Source: Actinomycetota bacterium (GTDB lineage Bacteria > Actinomycetota > Thermoleophilia > Gaiellales > Gaiellaceae). From it: DNA of 20,572 nt. Both the position numbers and the translations under genes were made by a program. Position 1 is the first letter of the stretch. Every line of letters starts with the position of its first letter. Shown piece after piece: positions 1-7,709 of this stretch. The stretch is from assembly GCA_003162235.1 (NCBI GenBank), contig PMMN01000090.1:1221-21792 (forward strand), read 5' to 3'. The notes under the pieces are model-generated. The model was not told where the DNA came from. It was given only the letters and a program-made list of their open reading frames with translations, and made no database searches.

Positions 1-858
1 GCCGAGCCGAGGCGCCGGGAGCGCTTGCTTGCCGGCGTCGCTGGAGCGTTCTGCGTTGTGGTTTCGGCACTCACTTTGCTCGAGTATTCCTGGCGCGGTC
101 TTGGCATCGACGAGCTGCTGTTCCGCGACGCGACCGGCAGCGCCGAGCCCGGCCGCCCGTCGCCTCATGCCGCAATCGGCCTTCTGCTCGTCGGCGCGAA
201 CCTGATCTTGCTCACCCGCTCCCGAAAGGGCCGCACGCCCCTGACGGCCTGGATAAACAACGCTCTCGCGATCGTGGCGGCGGCCGGCATCATCGGCTAC
301 GCCGACAGAGTCGGCTACTTGCGGGGCTTTTCTTCGGTCAACGGCATCGGCGTGAACGCTCTGGCCGGGCTCTCGCTCCTGGTGGTCGGCCTGGCGGCGC
401 TCGATCCCCGCGCGACCTGGCTGGCCGTCTTCATCTCGCCCGGCGCCGGCGGCAGAATGGCACGGAGGTTCGCGCCACTCGTCCTGCTTTCGCCAATTCT
501 GATGGAAGTTCAGAACGCCCTCTACGACAAACCTATCGGCCACGCGATCGCCGCCGTAACCGTTACCGCCGCATTCGTGATAGCGCTATTCGTCGGTGCC
601 TCCGCGCTCAACCGCGCCGAGGCGCAGCAAAAGATCCTCGGCGGTCTTCTGCCAATCTGCTCTCACTGCAAGCGGATCCGCGACGACAGGGGCTACTGGA
701 GCCAGGTCGAGTCCTACGTCTCGCAACACTCCGAGGCCGAGTTCAGCCACAGCCTCTGCCCGAGCTGCCTGGCCGAGTTCTACCCCGAGTACGCCGAAGA
801 GATCATCGGCCAGCTCGAGAAGAGCGGCCTGGCCGCGGGTGTTGAGGACGCTACTTGA
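1..858 (+). CDS. Membrane protein with C-terminal double-CxxC module, 5' end outside window
   Basis: The frame is open from base 1, and the first in-window start is only a TTG at 25, so I read this as the 3' part of a longer gene. Numbering from that TTG, hydrophobic segments lie near residues 4-20, 50-64, 80-92, 112-126, 150-162 and 175-193. The opening part (EYSWRGLGIDELLF, then a segment ending in LLLVGANLILL) resembles the membrane sensor region found ahead of PAS and histidine kinase domains. The C-terminus carries C212-x2-C215 and C245-x2-C248 around a GYW and an SEAEFSH motif. This module is common at the end of PAS-type sensor proteins and may bind metal. No kinase, GGDEF or other output domain follows before the TGA at 856-858. 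The gene is convergent with the sugar transferase and overlaps it by 8 bases. Function unknown; a sensor-derived protein is the best guess. Confidence 0.7.
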   Translation, partial: AEPRRRERLLAGVAGAFCVVVSALTLLEYSWRGLGIDELLFRDATGSAEPGRPSPHAAIGLLLVGANLILLTRSRKGRTPLTAWINNALAIVAAAGIIGYADRVGYLRGFSSVNGIGVNALAGLSLLVVGLAALDPRATWLAVFISPGAGGRMARRFAPLVLLSPILMEVQNALYDKPIGHAIAAVTVTAAFVIALFVGASALNRAEAQQKILGGLLPICSHCKRIRDDRGYWSQVESYVSQHSEAEFSHSLCPSCLAEFYPEYAEEIIGQLEKSGLAAGVEDAT

Positions 859-2341
859 CGCTGCCGAAGAAGCCGGCGACCGCCAGCACAGTTCTGAGCG
901 CGATCTTGAAGTCGAGCCAGAGCGACCAGTTCTCGATGTAGTAGTTGTCCCACTCGACACGATCGGAGAGCGAGGTCTTGCCCCGCAGTCCGTGGATCTG
1001 GGCCCAGCCGGTGATGCCCGACTTCACGCGCAGGCGATCGTTGTAGCGATAGACGCGCGACTCGAACAGCTCGACGTACTCGGGCCGCTCGGGCCTGGGC
1101 CCGATCAGAGACATGTCGCCCATGACGACGTTGAACAGCTGCGGCAGCTCATCGATCGAGGTCTTGCGCAGGATCGTCCCGACCCGGGTGCGGCGATCGT
1201 CGCCTTCGATGCCACCGGGGGCTGTGTCGTCGGGCAGCGCCGGCTCTTCTCTGGGCTCTTCTGGCACTTCCCAATTCAGCCGCATCGAGCGAAACTTGAG
1301 CATCTCGAAGGTGCGGCCGTCGAGGCCGACACGCAGCTGCCGGAAGACAAGCGGCCGGCCGAGCGAGATCCAGGTTGCGAGCGCGGCCGCGAGCATCAAG
1401 GGGGCGCAGACGATCAACATCAACAGCGCCAGCACGCGATCGAGCGCGTACTTGATCGCGAACTGCCAGCCGTGTGGATTCGCCGGATGAGACGTGAGTA
1501 GCGGCAGGCCGCCGATGTGATCGATCGTCAGCCGGTCGGTCACCTTCTCGAACAGGCGCGGTACCAGCGAGACGCCGATTCCGAGTTCCTCGCAGCGTTT
1601 GACCATACGCAGCAGTACGTCGTTGGGCGCGGTCGAGAAGGTGATGATCACCTGGCCGACACCATGCTCACGCACGACCTGCTCGAAATCCCAGCTCGCG
1701 CCGAGCACGGGCAGGTGCGAGGTCGCCGAGGAATCCTCGCGCGGCTCCTTGTCGAGGAAACCGATCGGGCGCAGGCCAAGCTCGGGATGGTCGAGCAGCC
1801 TTTTTGCGGTCGTGTGCCCGACGTTGCCGGCGCCGATCACCAGCGTTGGAACGGCCTCACCCGAGCGGCGTGCACGTGTCTGGGCGAGATCGAGGCCGAT
1901 CCGCCCCGCGGTGAGATAGACCGCGGCGAAGACGGCCAGCCTGATCGTCTCGGCGGCCGTGTCGGTAGGAGCCGTGTACAGCATGACCCTGAAAGTCACG
2001 ACCGCCATCGCCGCCAGGCCGACGGCCACCACGAGCGAGCGCATGTCGTCGATGAAGTCGACCTTCAGGCGCTGGGCATAGGTACCCCGAGAGATGAAGA
2101 CGGATATCGCCACGAGCGCAAACAGCGATGGCCACAGGTAGCCGCCCGAGCGCACATGCGCGGCCGGAGAAGCGAGCTCGGAGACGACGATTGCCGACCC
2201 GAGCAAGAAGATGTCGAGCGCGAAGCGGGTCAGGCGCCAGTATTGATCGCTGCGCCTGGCGGTACCGACTCGCGCGCGAGCGCCGAGCCTGAGCCCTTCG
2301 ACGGTGCCGAGAGTCGGCCGATGGAAGACGGTCTCGGTCAC
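851..2341 (-). CDS. Exopolysaccharide polyprenyl-phosphate sugar-1-phosphate transferase (WbaP/WcaJ type)
   Basis: Predicted to move a hexose-1-phosphate from a nucleotide sugar to undecaprenyl phosphate at the inner face of the membrane, the first step of repeat-unit assembly. The 496-residue protein has the full two-part layout. Four membrane segments (about 41-56, 68-84, 103-120, 132-148) lead to a Rossmann-like CoA-binding domain with GAGNVG at 170-175. A fifth segment (300-325) precedes the catalytic domain, which has KFRSMR at 349-354, SIDELPQLFNV with the Asp397-Glu398 pair, GDMSLIGPRPE at 408-418 and KSGITGWAQ at 440-448. An acidic, proline-rich insert (about 358-383) follows KFRSMR. 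The start is GTG at 2341; no Shine-Dalgarno stands before it, but a 12-codon ORF ends over it (GTGA). Substrate sugar unknown. The family call is strong. Confidence 0.95.
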   Translation of the reverse strand: MTETVFHRPTLGTVEGLRLGARARVGTARRSDQYWRLTRFALDIFLLGSAIVVSELASPAAHVRSGGYLWPSLFALVAISVFISRGTYAQRLKVDFIDDMRSLVVAVGLAAMAVVTFRVMLYTAPTDTAAETIRLAVFAAVYLTAGRIGLDLAQTRARRSGEAVPTLVIGAGNVGHTTAKRLLDHPELGLRPIGFLDKEPREDSSATSHLPVLGASWDFEQVVREHGVGQVIITFSTAPNDVLLRMVKRCEELGIGVSLVPRLFEKVTDRLTIDHIGGLPLLTSHPANPHGWQFAIKYALDRVLALLMLIVCAPLMLAAALATWISLGRPLVFRQLRVGLDGRTFEMLKFRSMRLNWEVPEEPREEPALPDDTAPGGIEGDDRRTRVGTILRKTSIDELPQLFNVVMGDMSLIGPRPERPEYVELFESRVYRYNDRLRVKSGITGWAQIHGLRGKTSLSDRVEWDNYYIENWSLWLDFKIALRTVLAVAGFFGSVK

Positions 2342-2376
2342 AGGAGGGGAAACCGGTGGGGGGCTCGGGGGATCAT
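2338..2376 (-). CDS. Possible 12-residue leader ORF coupled to the sugar transferase
   Basis: Read on the minus strand, an ATG at 2376-2374 opens a frame for MIPRAPHRFPLL and ends in TGA at 2340-2338. That stop overlaps the GTG start of the sugar transferase (2341-2339) as GTGA. The bases before this ATG (AATAAGAAG) are purine-rich but are a poor Shine-Dalgarno. The transferase has only pyrimidines directly before its GTG, so coupled re-initiation would explain how it is translated. A chance frame of this length is quite possible; the parallel case before the Ig-domain gene makes it worth recording. Confidence 0.25.
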   Translation of the reverse strand: MIPRAPHRFPLL

Positions 2377-2811
2377 CTTCTTATTACAACGGCAACTGAC
2401 GTACAGACTTTAGCGGGGGACCGGTGCGGCCTCGGACGACCACAATCGACCGCGCGCCGCATTACGGGGGACACTTCGTATTCAGACCTGTCTCGGAGAG
2501 AAAAGCAAGACCCAATCATTCGACCCACAGCGTCGACCCCATAAGGCGGCCTAGTAAACCCGAGAAAGAGCGCCCGCCGAGCTCCGGCGGCCGCTGCCGT
2601 TCTGCTCCTGGCCAATCCCGGCGCGGGCGAGAAGTCCCTGGGTGTCGGAAGATCGGACATTTCCGTTTGACCTTGGCTGGAGCCTCACATAGAGGAAACT
2701 GACCTCTCTTATCCAGGAAGACCGGAGTGGAAACTCGGATTTCCCCGCGCGTAACCGATAGCAATCGTGCCGCCGCGACGCGGTTTGGGAGTGCCGACTT
2801 CCTGGAGCCAG
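2342..2811. other. 470-base non-coding gap with small hairpins
   Basis: No convincing gene lies between the Ig-domain gene and the sugar transferase; ORFs here lack family resemblance. On the minus strand it is the leader of the transferase and the 3' flank of the Ig gene. Short inverted repeats cluster at 2646-2665 (CGGAA...TTCCG, 10-base loop), 2691-2707 (AGAGG...CCTCT, 7-base loop) and 2729-2744 (GGAAA...TTTCC, 6-base loop). None is followed by a T-run on either strand, so none is a clear terminator. An A/T-richer patch near 2370-2412 could hold the transferase promoter, but I find no good -35/-10 pair. Confidence 0.4.
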
Positions 2812-4941
2812 TCAGACGCCCGCGTCGCCGGGCATCAGATCTCCGAAAACCTCGTAGATGAGCTCCTCGAACTCGGGCGGGATGCGGCCGTCGACTGCGG
2901 TGTGCTCACGCAGGTGGTAGAGGATCTGGCGCCGCTCTTCCTGGCGAGCCGGGTCTTGCCCGGGCGCCTCCTCCACCAGCTCGCGCAGCTCCCAGATGTC
3001 CCAGCTCCGGGCCACGCGCGGGAAGTTGACGACGCTTCCGCCCTCTTCGACTCCAGACGCCGCGGCCGGCTCCTTTAATCGCTCCTGCGCAGGCGCCCCG
3101 GTTTCGACTCTCTCCTCGCTACCTGCCTCCGGCTCTTCGGCCTGAAGCGACTCAACGAGGCGAATCGCCGCTGCGGGCGTTGCTTCGAGCGGGGACTCGG
3201 GTTTGGGCTCCGGCTCCGGCTCGGGCTCTTCGCTCGCTTGCGGCGCTTTCCAGCGCCAGGCGACTCCCTTTGCGACCGGCTCCGGTTTCGGCTCGGGGAC
3301 GCCGACTGCAGAGACCTCGGCCCCGACAGTTTTCGGGGACTGCTGCTCGGCGATCGGCTCGGGCGGGGCGCTCTCCGCCCCACTTTCGACTGGCTCAGCT
3401 CGGGCGGGTCGCTTCCAGTCCCAATTCGGAACCTGTCCGAAGCGGCCGGCCGCCTCGGACGAGGGCGGACGCGCGCTGGACGGCTTGCTACGAACCGGCT
3501 CTGGAGCGCGTGCCGGAGCAGCCTTCTCGATCATAGGCTCGGACTGTGGCGGCGCCGGCGCGATCGTCACCGCAACCATGTGACTGGCCTCGTTCCCTGC
3601 CCGATCGAACGCCGTCGCGCGCACCCGGCAAGCACCGGGCGAGCATTCGTCCGTCTGCCAGAAGCCGCGTACCTCGCTGCCCTGCGGCTCCAGCTCGGCC
3701 ATCAGCCTCCACTCGCCCGCCTCCGTATAGCTCAGCTCGACCCGCGCCACGCCGCTCGTATCGTCCTTGGCCTCGGCCACCAGCTCGACCCAGCCCTTGA
3801 GCGTGTCGCCTTCATGCGGCTCGACGATCGCGACCGAGGGCGGCGTATTGTCGACGGTATGGGGGCCGAAGCGCCGAGAGTAGGCGGACTGACCGCCGGC
3901 GGTCAGCGACTCGATCCTCAGCTCGTAGATTCCGTCCACGAGCTGGCGGGTGTCGACAGGAAGATGGAAGGGAGCGCGCGCGGTGCCGAGCGCCCGCCAC
4001 TCGTCACTGCCTTCAGCCGCGATCTCGAAGATCATCTGCGTCGAGCGCGAGTCTGCTGCCCGCGCGATCAGATTCACACGGCCGCGAAGGTGCTCACCCG
4101 GATCGATCAGTTCGGCGGCTCCGGCGTTATTGGCGACCTCGACCGTCCAGGGCTCGCCGCGACTCAGGTTCCCACTCCCATCCCGGGCCGCGACACGCAG
4201 CTCGTACTTCCCGTCCGTGAGCCCCTCAGTGCTCAGCCGGAGCGCGAACGGCGCCGCGCGCGCCTCGGTGATCCGGCGCCAGCGCTCGCCTCCGCTCGAG
4301 ATCTCGAGCTCGACCAGCGAGACCCCCGAGACGAGATCCTCGGCGTCCACGCTCACCGTCACGAGGCCCGAGAGCGTGCGGCCGGCAAACGGCTCGCGCA
4401 GACGCACCTCAGGGCCCAGGTTGTCGATTTGCAGCGAGACGGGCTCGCTGTAGGTATCGGCGCCGCCGGAATCCGAGCTGACCAGGCGTAGGAAACAGGC
4501 GCCGTCGGGAAGGGAGCTCGTGTTCCAGTGCAGCGGCGGTAGCAGGATCTCGCTACGAGGAGCGATCCCAGGCAGGCTCTGATCATCAGCGCCACCCGGA
4601 TCGACGCTTTGCCAGTTCACTTCGTCGCGTGACCACTCGAGCCGCAGCGCGACAGGCCCGGGCACGGGCGCGGCGGGAAGAACGCGAACCTCGACCAGAC
4701 CGGAGACGATCTCACCAGGGGCCGGAGCGTTGATCGCACCGGCGAAGCTTTCCTCGATCTCCCGCCAGTCCTCCCCGCTCTCGATCTGCTCGGGCTTCCA
4801 GCCGGCCGGCTTCCATGGACCGCGGGGCAGCGGCTGGGCGTCTGGCTCCGGCTCGTTCGGCTCCGACTTTTGGGCAGACGGCGGCGGGGGTCGCTCGTCG
4901 CGCCCGTCCTCGCCCTCCCGCTTGCGTCGAAAGAGGCTCAT
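2812..4941 (-). CDS. Four-Ig-domain protein with Pro/Glu-rich linker and tryptophan motifs, function unknown
   Basis: 709 residues. The charged N-terminus (MSLFRRKREG) has no signal peptide, and I see no membrane segment anywhere. Four bacterial Ig-like repeats follow, at about 72-174, 178-270, 277-365 and 369-461. Each has a P-x-x-G-x-x-L/V-x-G opening, a central SGV..VEL-type strand and a DG.YELR-like strand. Residues 462-640 form a long Pro/Glu/Ala linker containing an EPEPEPEPKPE stretch and two short tryptophan motifs, NWDWKRP (506-512) and AWRWKAP (561-567). A third tryptophan pair (SWDIWELREL, 646-655) opens a charged, probably helical C-terminal domain (640-709). Such Ig repeats are usually extracellular, so the missing export signal is odd. 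A cytosolic scaffold, or export by an unrecognised route, are both possible. The ATG at 4941 overlaps the stop of a 14-codon leader ORF and has no strong ribosome site of its own. Confidence 0.85.
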   Translation of the reverse strand: MSLFRRKREGEDGRDERPPPPSAQKSEPNEPEPDAQPLPRGPWKPAGWKPEQIESGEDWREIEESFAGAINAPAPGEIVSGLVEVRVLPAAPVPGPVALRLEWSRDEVNWQSVDPGGADDQSLPGIAPRSEILLPPLHWNTSSLPDGACFLRLVSSDSGGADTYSEPVSLQIDNLGPEVRLREPFAGRTLSGLVTVSVDAEDLVSGVSLVELEISSGGERWRRITEARAAPFALRLSTEGLTDGKYELRVAARDGSGNLSRGEPWTVEVANNAGAAELIDPGEHLRGRVNLIARAADSRSTQMIFEIAAEGSDEWRALGTARAPFHLPVDTRQLVDGIYELRIESLTAGGQSAYSRRFGPHTVDNTPPSVAIVEPHEGDTLKGWVELVAEAKDDTSGVARVELSYTEAGEWRLMAELEPQGSEVRGFWQTDECSPGACRVRATAFDRAGNEASHMVAVTIAPAPPQSEPMIEKAAPARAPEPVRSKPSSARPPSSEAAGRFGQVPNWDWKRPARAEPVESGAESAPPEPIAEQQSPKTVGAEVSAVGVPEPKPEPVAKGVAWRWKAPQASEEPEPEPEPKPESPLEATPAAAIRLVESLQAEEPEAGSEERVETGAPAQERLKEPAAASGVEEGGSVVNFPRVARSWDIWELRELVEEAPGQDPARQEERRQILYHLREHTAVDGRIPPEFEELIYEVFGDLMPGDAGV

Positions 4942-4982
4942 AGCTGCCAGCTCGAAAACAGTTCGACGGCCGACTCCACCAT
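4938..4982 (-). CDS. Putative 14-residue leader peptide ORF ahead of the Ig-domain gene
   Basis: On the minus strand, ATG at 4982-4980 opens a frame for MVESAVELFSSWQL and stops with TGA at 4940-4938, which overlaps the ATG of the Ig gene as ATGA. Directly upstream is the best purine-rich ribosome site in this region, AGAGGAAGG (4992-4984), with GAGG five bases from the ATG. The Ig gene itself is preceded by GAGCTGGCAGCT, a poor site. The layout suggests ribosomes load on the mini-ORF and restart at the Ig gene. The peptide has no recognised relatives. Confidence 0.45.
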   Translation of the reverse strand: MVESAVELFSSWQL

Positions 4983-5226
4983 GCCTTCCTCTCCCCGGCC
5001 ACGGACATCGGTCGACAAACCGGCTTCTCTTCGCCGTTACGAGGTTCTCCGATGAGATTACGCCAGTCTCGAGCGAGTCGGCATCGCCTTGATAGCCATC
5101 CGAGGCGGTTCTGAAGCGGGCGCGTCCGATTCATACGACCGATACGCCGTCGTTGGGTCGTACACCGTATCGCTGTACGCTCTTCGAGCTGTCATCGTCC
5201 TTCTTGACGCCACAGGGAGGTCGGCT
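4983..5226. promoter_or_regulatory. Divergent intergenic/promoter region between the Ig gene and the GT2 operon
   Basis: This stretch separates two oppositely transcribed units. For the plus strand I see a possible sigma-70-type pair: TTGGGT at 5153-5158, a 17-base spacer, and TACGCT at 5176-5181. It lies 46 bases before a possible CTG start with a good ribosome site at 5227. On the minus strand the leader ORF and its AGAGGAAGG site occupy the left end. Both promoter hexamers match the consensus at only about half their positions, so this is tentative. If the TTG at 5089 is the real GT2 start, the promoter must lie further left. Confidence 0.35.
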
Positions 5227-6453
5227 CTGCCACTCACGCCAGTAATTTTCGAGGACCGGGAATCGACCGGGAATCGCCGTGCCACGATCTCGGCCTGCCT
5301 GATCGTTCTGAACGAAGAGGAGGCGCTCGCGGGGGCGCTCGCCAGCGTTGAGTTCTGCGACGAGGTGATCGTGGTCGACTCCGGATCGAGCGACGCCACG
5401 CGCGAGATCGCACGCGAGGCAGGTGCGACGGTGATCGAGAACCCCTGGCCGGGCTTCGCAGCGCAGCGCAACTTCGCTCTCGACAGAGCCCGATGCGACT
5501 GGGTCCTGGAGCTAGATGCCGACGAGCGCGTGACAACCGAGCTACGACTATCGCTCGAGGATTACCTCGCCTCGCCGGCGAGCAAGGAGCACGAGATCGC
5601 CGCGATGCCGATCCGCCAGATCTTCCTCGGCCGGCCGCTCGCGGGCTCGGCCCGATATCCGGATTATCGCCACCGCGTCTTACGTCGCGGTTCCTATCGC
5701 CACGACGAGACGCGCAGCGTGCACGAGGGAATCACGCCTCGCGGCCCGGTCTGGATGCTAGAAGGCGACCTGCACCATCTGCTCGCCACCTCCGCGCGAG
5801 AGACTACCGGCGACGCGTTTCGCTATGCCCGCCTCGAGGCCGAGCAAGTGACCGTCGAGCGCAGCCTGCGGGCAGCATTGGTCGGAATCGTGTTCAGGCC
5901 GCCGGCAAAGTTCTTAACGCGCATGTTCGTCTTTCGCGGCTGGCGGGACGGTTGGCGCGGCTGGCTGAAGATCTGGCTCGACTGCACATCCGACGCGCTC
6001 GTCTGGATCACCTTTCTGCGTAGCCGCCGCAAGCCCGATTCCACGCGCCCCGGACACTTCGCGGTCGAGCACCGTCTCGACGGATCGCCGCGACTTGTCG
6101 GCCTGGCGTCCAGCGCCGAAACAGAACAGGCGCTCGCCTGGCTGGAAGCGGCCCGCGACGGCGGCGCCGACGTCGCGCTCGTGAGTAACAAACAGCCGCA
6201 GAAAGCTCAACTTCGCGTGCGCCGGGTCGGTCGCCTGACACCGCTCGAGATCCTTAGAGCGCTCGACCAAGAGTGGCAGCTTCGTCCATATGACGCACTC
6301 GCGGTCTTCGCCGGCCGGCCGAAAGTCGTCGCGCGGATGCTTCCCCGGCGCCTGCGCGGGCTGCGCGGCGTGATCGATCCAAAGCGGACAGATCCGAAGG
6401 AGAGCGCTGCGCATCTCGCGCGCCTACGCGCACGAGGCGGTGGGTCGTCGTGA
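5089..6453 (+). CDS. Family 2 glycosyltransferase (WaaE/KdtX-like) with extra C-terminal domain
   Basis: Cytosolic or membrane-associated enzyme predicted to add a sugar to the lipid-linked repeat unit. The GT-A core starts at about residue 66 (TISACLIVLNEEEAL), with VDSGSSDAT at 96-104, NPWPGFAAQRN at 118-128 and the DxD-type LDADER at 142-147. This layout matches the WaaE/KdtX-like GT2 group. Residues 260-310 are the usual amphipathic or hydrophobic tail of that group. Beyond about 325 lies an extra, charged domain (to 454) that I cannot assign. The start is uncertain: TTG at 5089 is the only ATG/GTG/TTG before the core, but it lacks a ribosome site. A CTG at 5227 has AGGGAGG six bases upstream and would give 408 residues starting close to the core. 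The stop overlaps the next gene as GTGA. Confidence 0.9.
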   Translation: MIAIRGGSEAGASDSYDRYAVVGSYTVSLYALRAVIVLLDATGRSALPLTPVIFEDRESTGNRRATISACLIVLNEEEALAGALASVEFCDEVIVVDSGSSDATREIAREAGATVIENPWPGFAAQRNFALDRARCDWVLELDADERVTTELRLSLEDYLASPASKEHEIAAMPIRQIFLGRPLAGSARYPDYRHRVLRRGSYRHDETRSVHEGITPRGPVWMLEGDLHHLLATSARETTGDAFRYARLEAEQVTVERSLRAALVGIVFRPPAKFLTRMFVFRGWRDGWRGWLKIWLDCTSDALVWITFLRSRRKPDSTRPGHFAVEHRLDGSPRLVGLASSAETEQALAWLEAARDGGADVALVSNKQPQKAQLRVRRVGRLTPLEILRALDQEWQLRPYDALAVFAGRPKVVARMLPRRLRGLRGVIDPKRTDPKESAAHLARLRARGGGSS

Positions 6454-7628
6454 GCGGCGGAGGGCCCCTCCACGGCGCATCGATCGTCTGCGTCGGATTC
6501 GCCGACTGGGAGACCGAGAACTGGACGAACCAGCAGCACCTGATGTCGCGCCTGGCACGCGAGAACCGGGTGCTCTTCATCGAGTCGCTTGGCTTGCGTC
6601 GACCGACCGTCTCGACGCGCGACCTGCGCCGGATGGCGAGCCGCCTGAAGCGTGGCCTGCGGCCGCTCAGCGAAAGGGACGGCGTCCACGTCCTCTCGCC
6701 GCTTGTGATCCCCTTCCACAGCCACAGATCGATTCAGAGGCTGAACGGGTTTCTACTTCGCCGAGCCGTTCGTAAGGCCGCGCGCCGGCTCGGAATCGAG
6801 CACCCGATTTTGTGGGGATACGTCCCCCAGGCGCTGACGCTGGTCGCGGCCCTGCAGCCGAGTTGCGTCGTCTACCACTGCGTCGACGACATCGGCGCTC
6901 ACGCGCGTATCGACGCCGACGCTTTCGCCCGGGCCGAGAAGCTTTTCGCCGCGCGCGCCGATCTCGTCATCGCCAGTTCGCCTCCTCTGGCCGAGCGGAT
7001 GCGAGAGCTCGCGGACAACGTGCGTCTGATGCCGAACGTAGCCGATACCGAGCTCTTCGCGACCGCGCTCGAGGATGGGCCAATCGACCCGTCTATGGAC
7101 GCCCTGCCGCGACCGAGAATCGTTTTCGTGGGCGCGATCAGCGCCGTCAAGGTCGATTTGGAGCTGCTCGGCGAGCTCGCCGAGCTGAGGCCGGAGTGGA
7201 GCATCGTCCTCGTCGGTCCCGTCGGGCTCGGTGATCCGGGCACCGACGTCTCGAGGCTGGCCGCGAAAGCAAACGTCCAACTGCTTGGGCACCGCGAGCC
7301 GAGCAAGCTGCCCGCACTGCTGCGGGGAGCCGACGCGGCGCTCATCCCCTACCGGTTGAACCGGCTGACCGCGAGCATCTTTCCGATCAAGGTCTACGAG
7401 TATCTGGCAGCCGGACTACCGATAGTCTCGACGCCGCTGCCGTCGCTCGCGAGCGTCGAGGGGATCTCGTTCGCGGCGACTGCCGCCGAGACGGCCGCGG
7501 CTCTCGACGAGTTGCTCGCCTCGGATAGCGAGGACAGGCGGCGAGCCCGCTCCCGGTCCGCAGCCGGACATTCCTGGCAGGCACGTATCACCGAGATAGG
7601 TCAAGCTCTAAGGGCTGGTTCCAATTGA
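6450..7628 (+). CDS. GT4-type glycosyltransferase
   Basis: 392-residue GT-B enzyme, likely extending the repeat unit. The start is GTG at 6450, overlapping the TGA of the GT2 gene (GTGA), so the two are probably translationally coupled. The N-terminal half has WETENWTNQQHLMSRLA (20-36) and FIESLGLRRP (43-52), then YHCVDD at 142-147, a pattern seen in a GT4 subgroup that acts in teichuronic and polysaccharide assembly. The linker carries ADLVIASSPPLAERM (170-184) and LMPNVADTELF (193-203). The donor-binding half shows IVFVGAIS (224-231) and FPIKVYEYLAAGLPIVST (311-328), whose Glu317 corresponds to the conserved second glutamate of the family. No signal peptide or membrane segment is seen. Donor and acceptor cannot be deduced. 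Confidence 0.92.
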   Translation: MSGGGPLHGASIVCVGFADWETENWTNQQHLMSRLARENRVLFIESLGLRRPTVSTRDLRRMASRLKRGLRPLSERDGVHVLSPLVIPFHSHRSIQRLNGFLLRRAVRKAARRLGIEHPILWGYVPQALTLVAALQPSCVVYHCVDDIGAHARIDADAFARAEKLFAARADLVIASSPPLAERMRELADNVRLMPNVADTELFATALEDGPIDPSMDALPRPRIVFVGAISAVKVDLELLGELAELRPEWSIVLVGPVGLGDPGTDVSRLAAKANVQLLGHREPSKLPALLRGADAALIPYRLNRLTASIFPIKVYEYLAAGLPIVSTPLPSLASVEGISFAATAAETAAALDELLASDSEDRRRARSRSAAGHSWQARITEIGQALRAGSN

Positions 7629-7676
7629 CGACCCGCCGACTGGGTGTGATCGGTGGATGCGATGCTAGGACGCAGT

Positions 7677-7709
7677 GTCGCGTTCGTAGCCGGAGGCTAC
7701 GGGCGCGAC
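7677..7709 (+). other. 15-bp inverted repeat (strong RNA hairpin) inside the operon gap
   Basis: Left arm GTCGCGTTCGTAGCC (7677-7691), loop GGA, right arm GGCTACGGGCGCGAC (7695-7709). All 15 positions pair if two central T/G steps are counted as G-U wobbles. It lies in the 159-base gap between two glycosyltransferase genes of an otherwise tightly overlapping set. No T-run follows, so it is not a classic intrinsic terminator. An attenuator, an RNA-processing site or a 3'-end stabiliser for the upstream mRNA are the likely roles. It ends 78 bases before the next start codon. Confidence 0.65.

Noticed and set aside
596..2413. Plus-strand ORFs of about 300 codons opposite the sugar transferase
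   Set aside because: Antisense to a gene with all catalytic motifs; low-complexity composition and no motifs of their own.
2713..2805. CCAGGAAG (2713-2720) facing CTTCCTGG (2798-2805)
   Set aside because: 8-base arms 77 bases apart with no linked element; probably chance.
3180..3240. Repetitive GGCTCCGGCTC-type DNA in the Ig gene
   Set aside because: It simply encodes the Glu-Pro repeats of the linker; not an independent DNA repeat.
3238..4491. Long plus-strand ORF (417 codons) opposite the Ig-domain gene
   Set aside because: Arg/Gly/Leu-rich product with no family features, wholly antisense to a gene with clear Ig repeats; a high-GC shadow frame.
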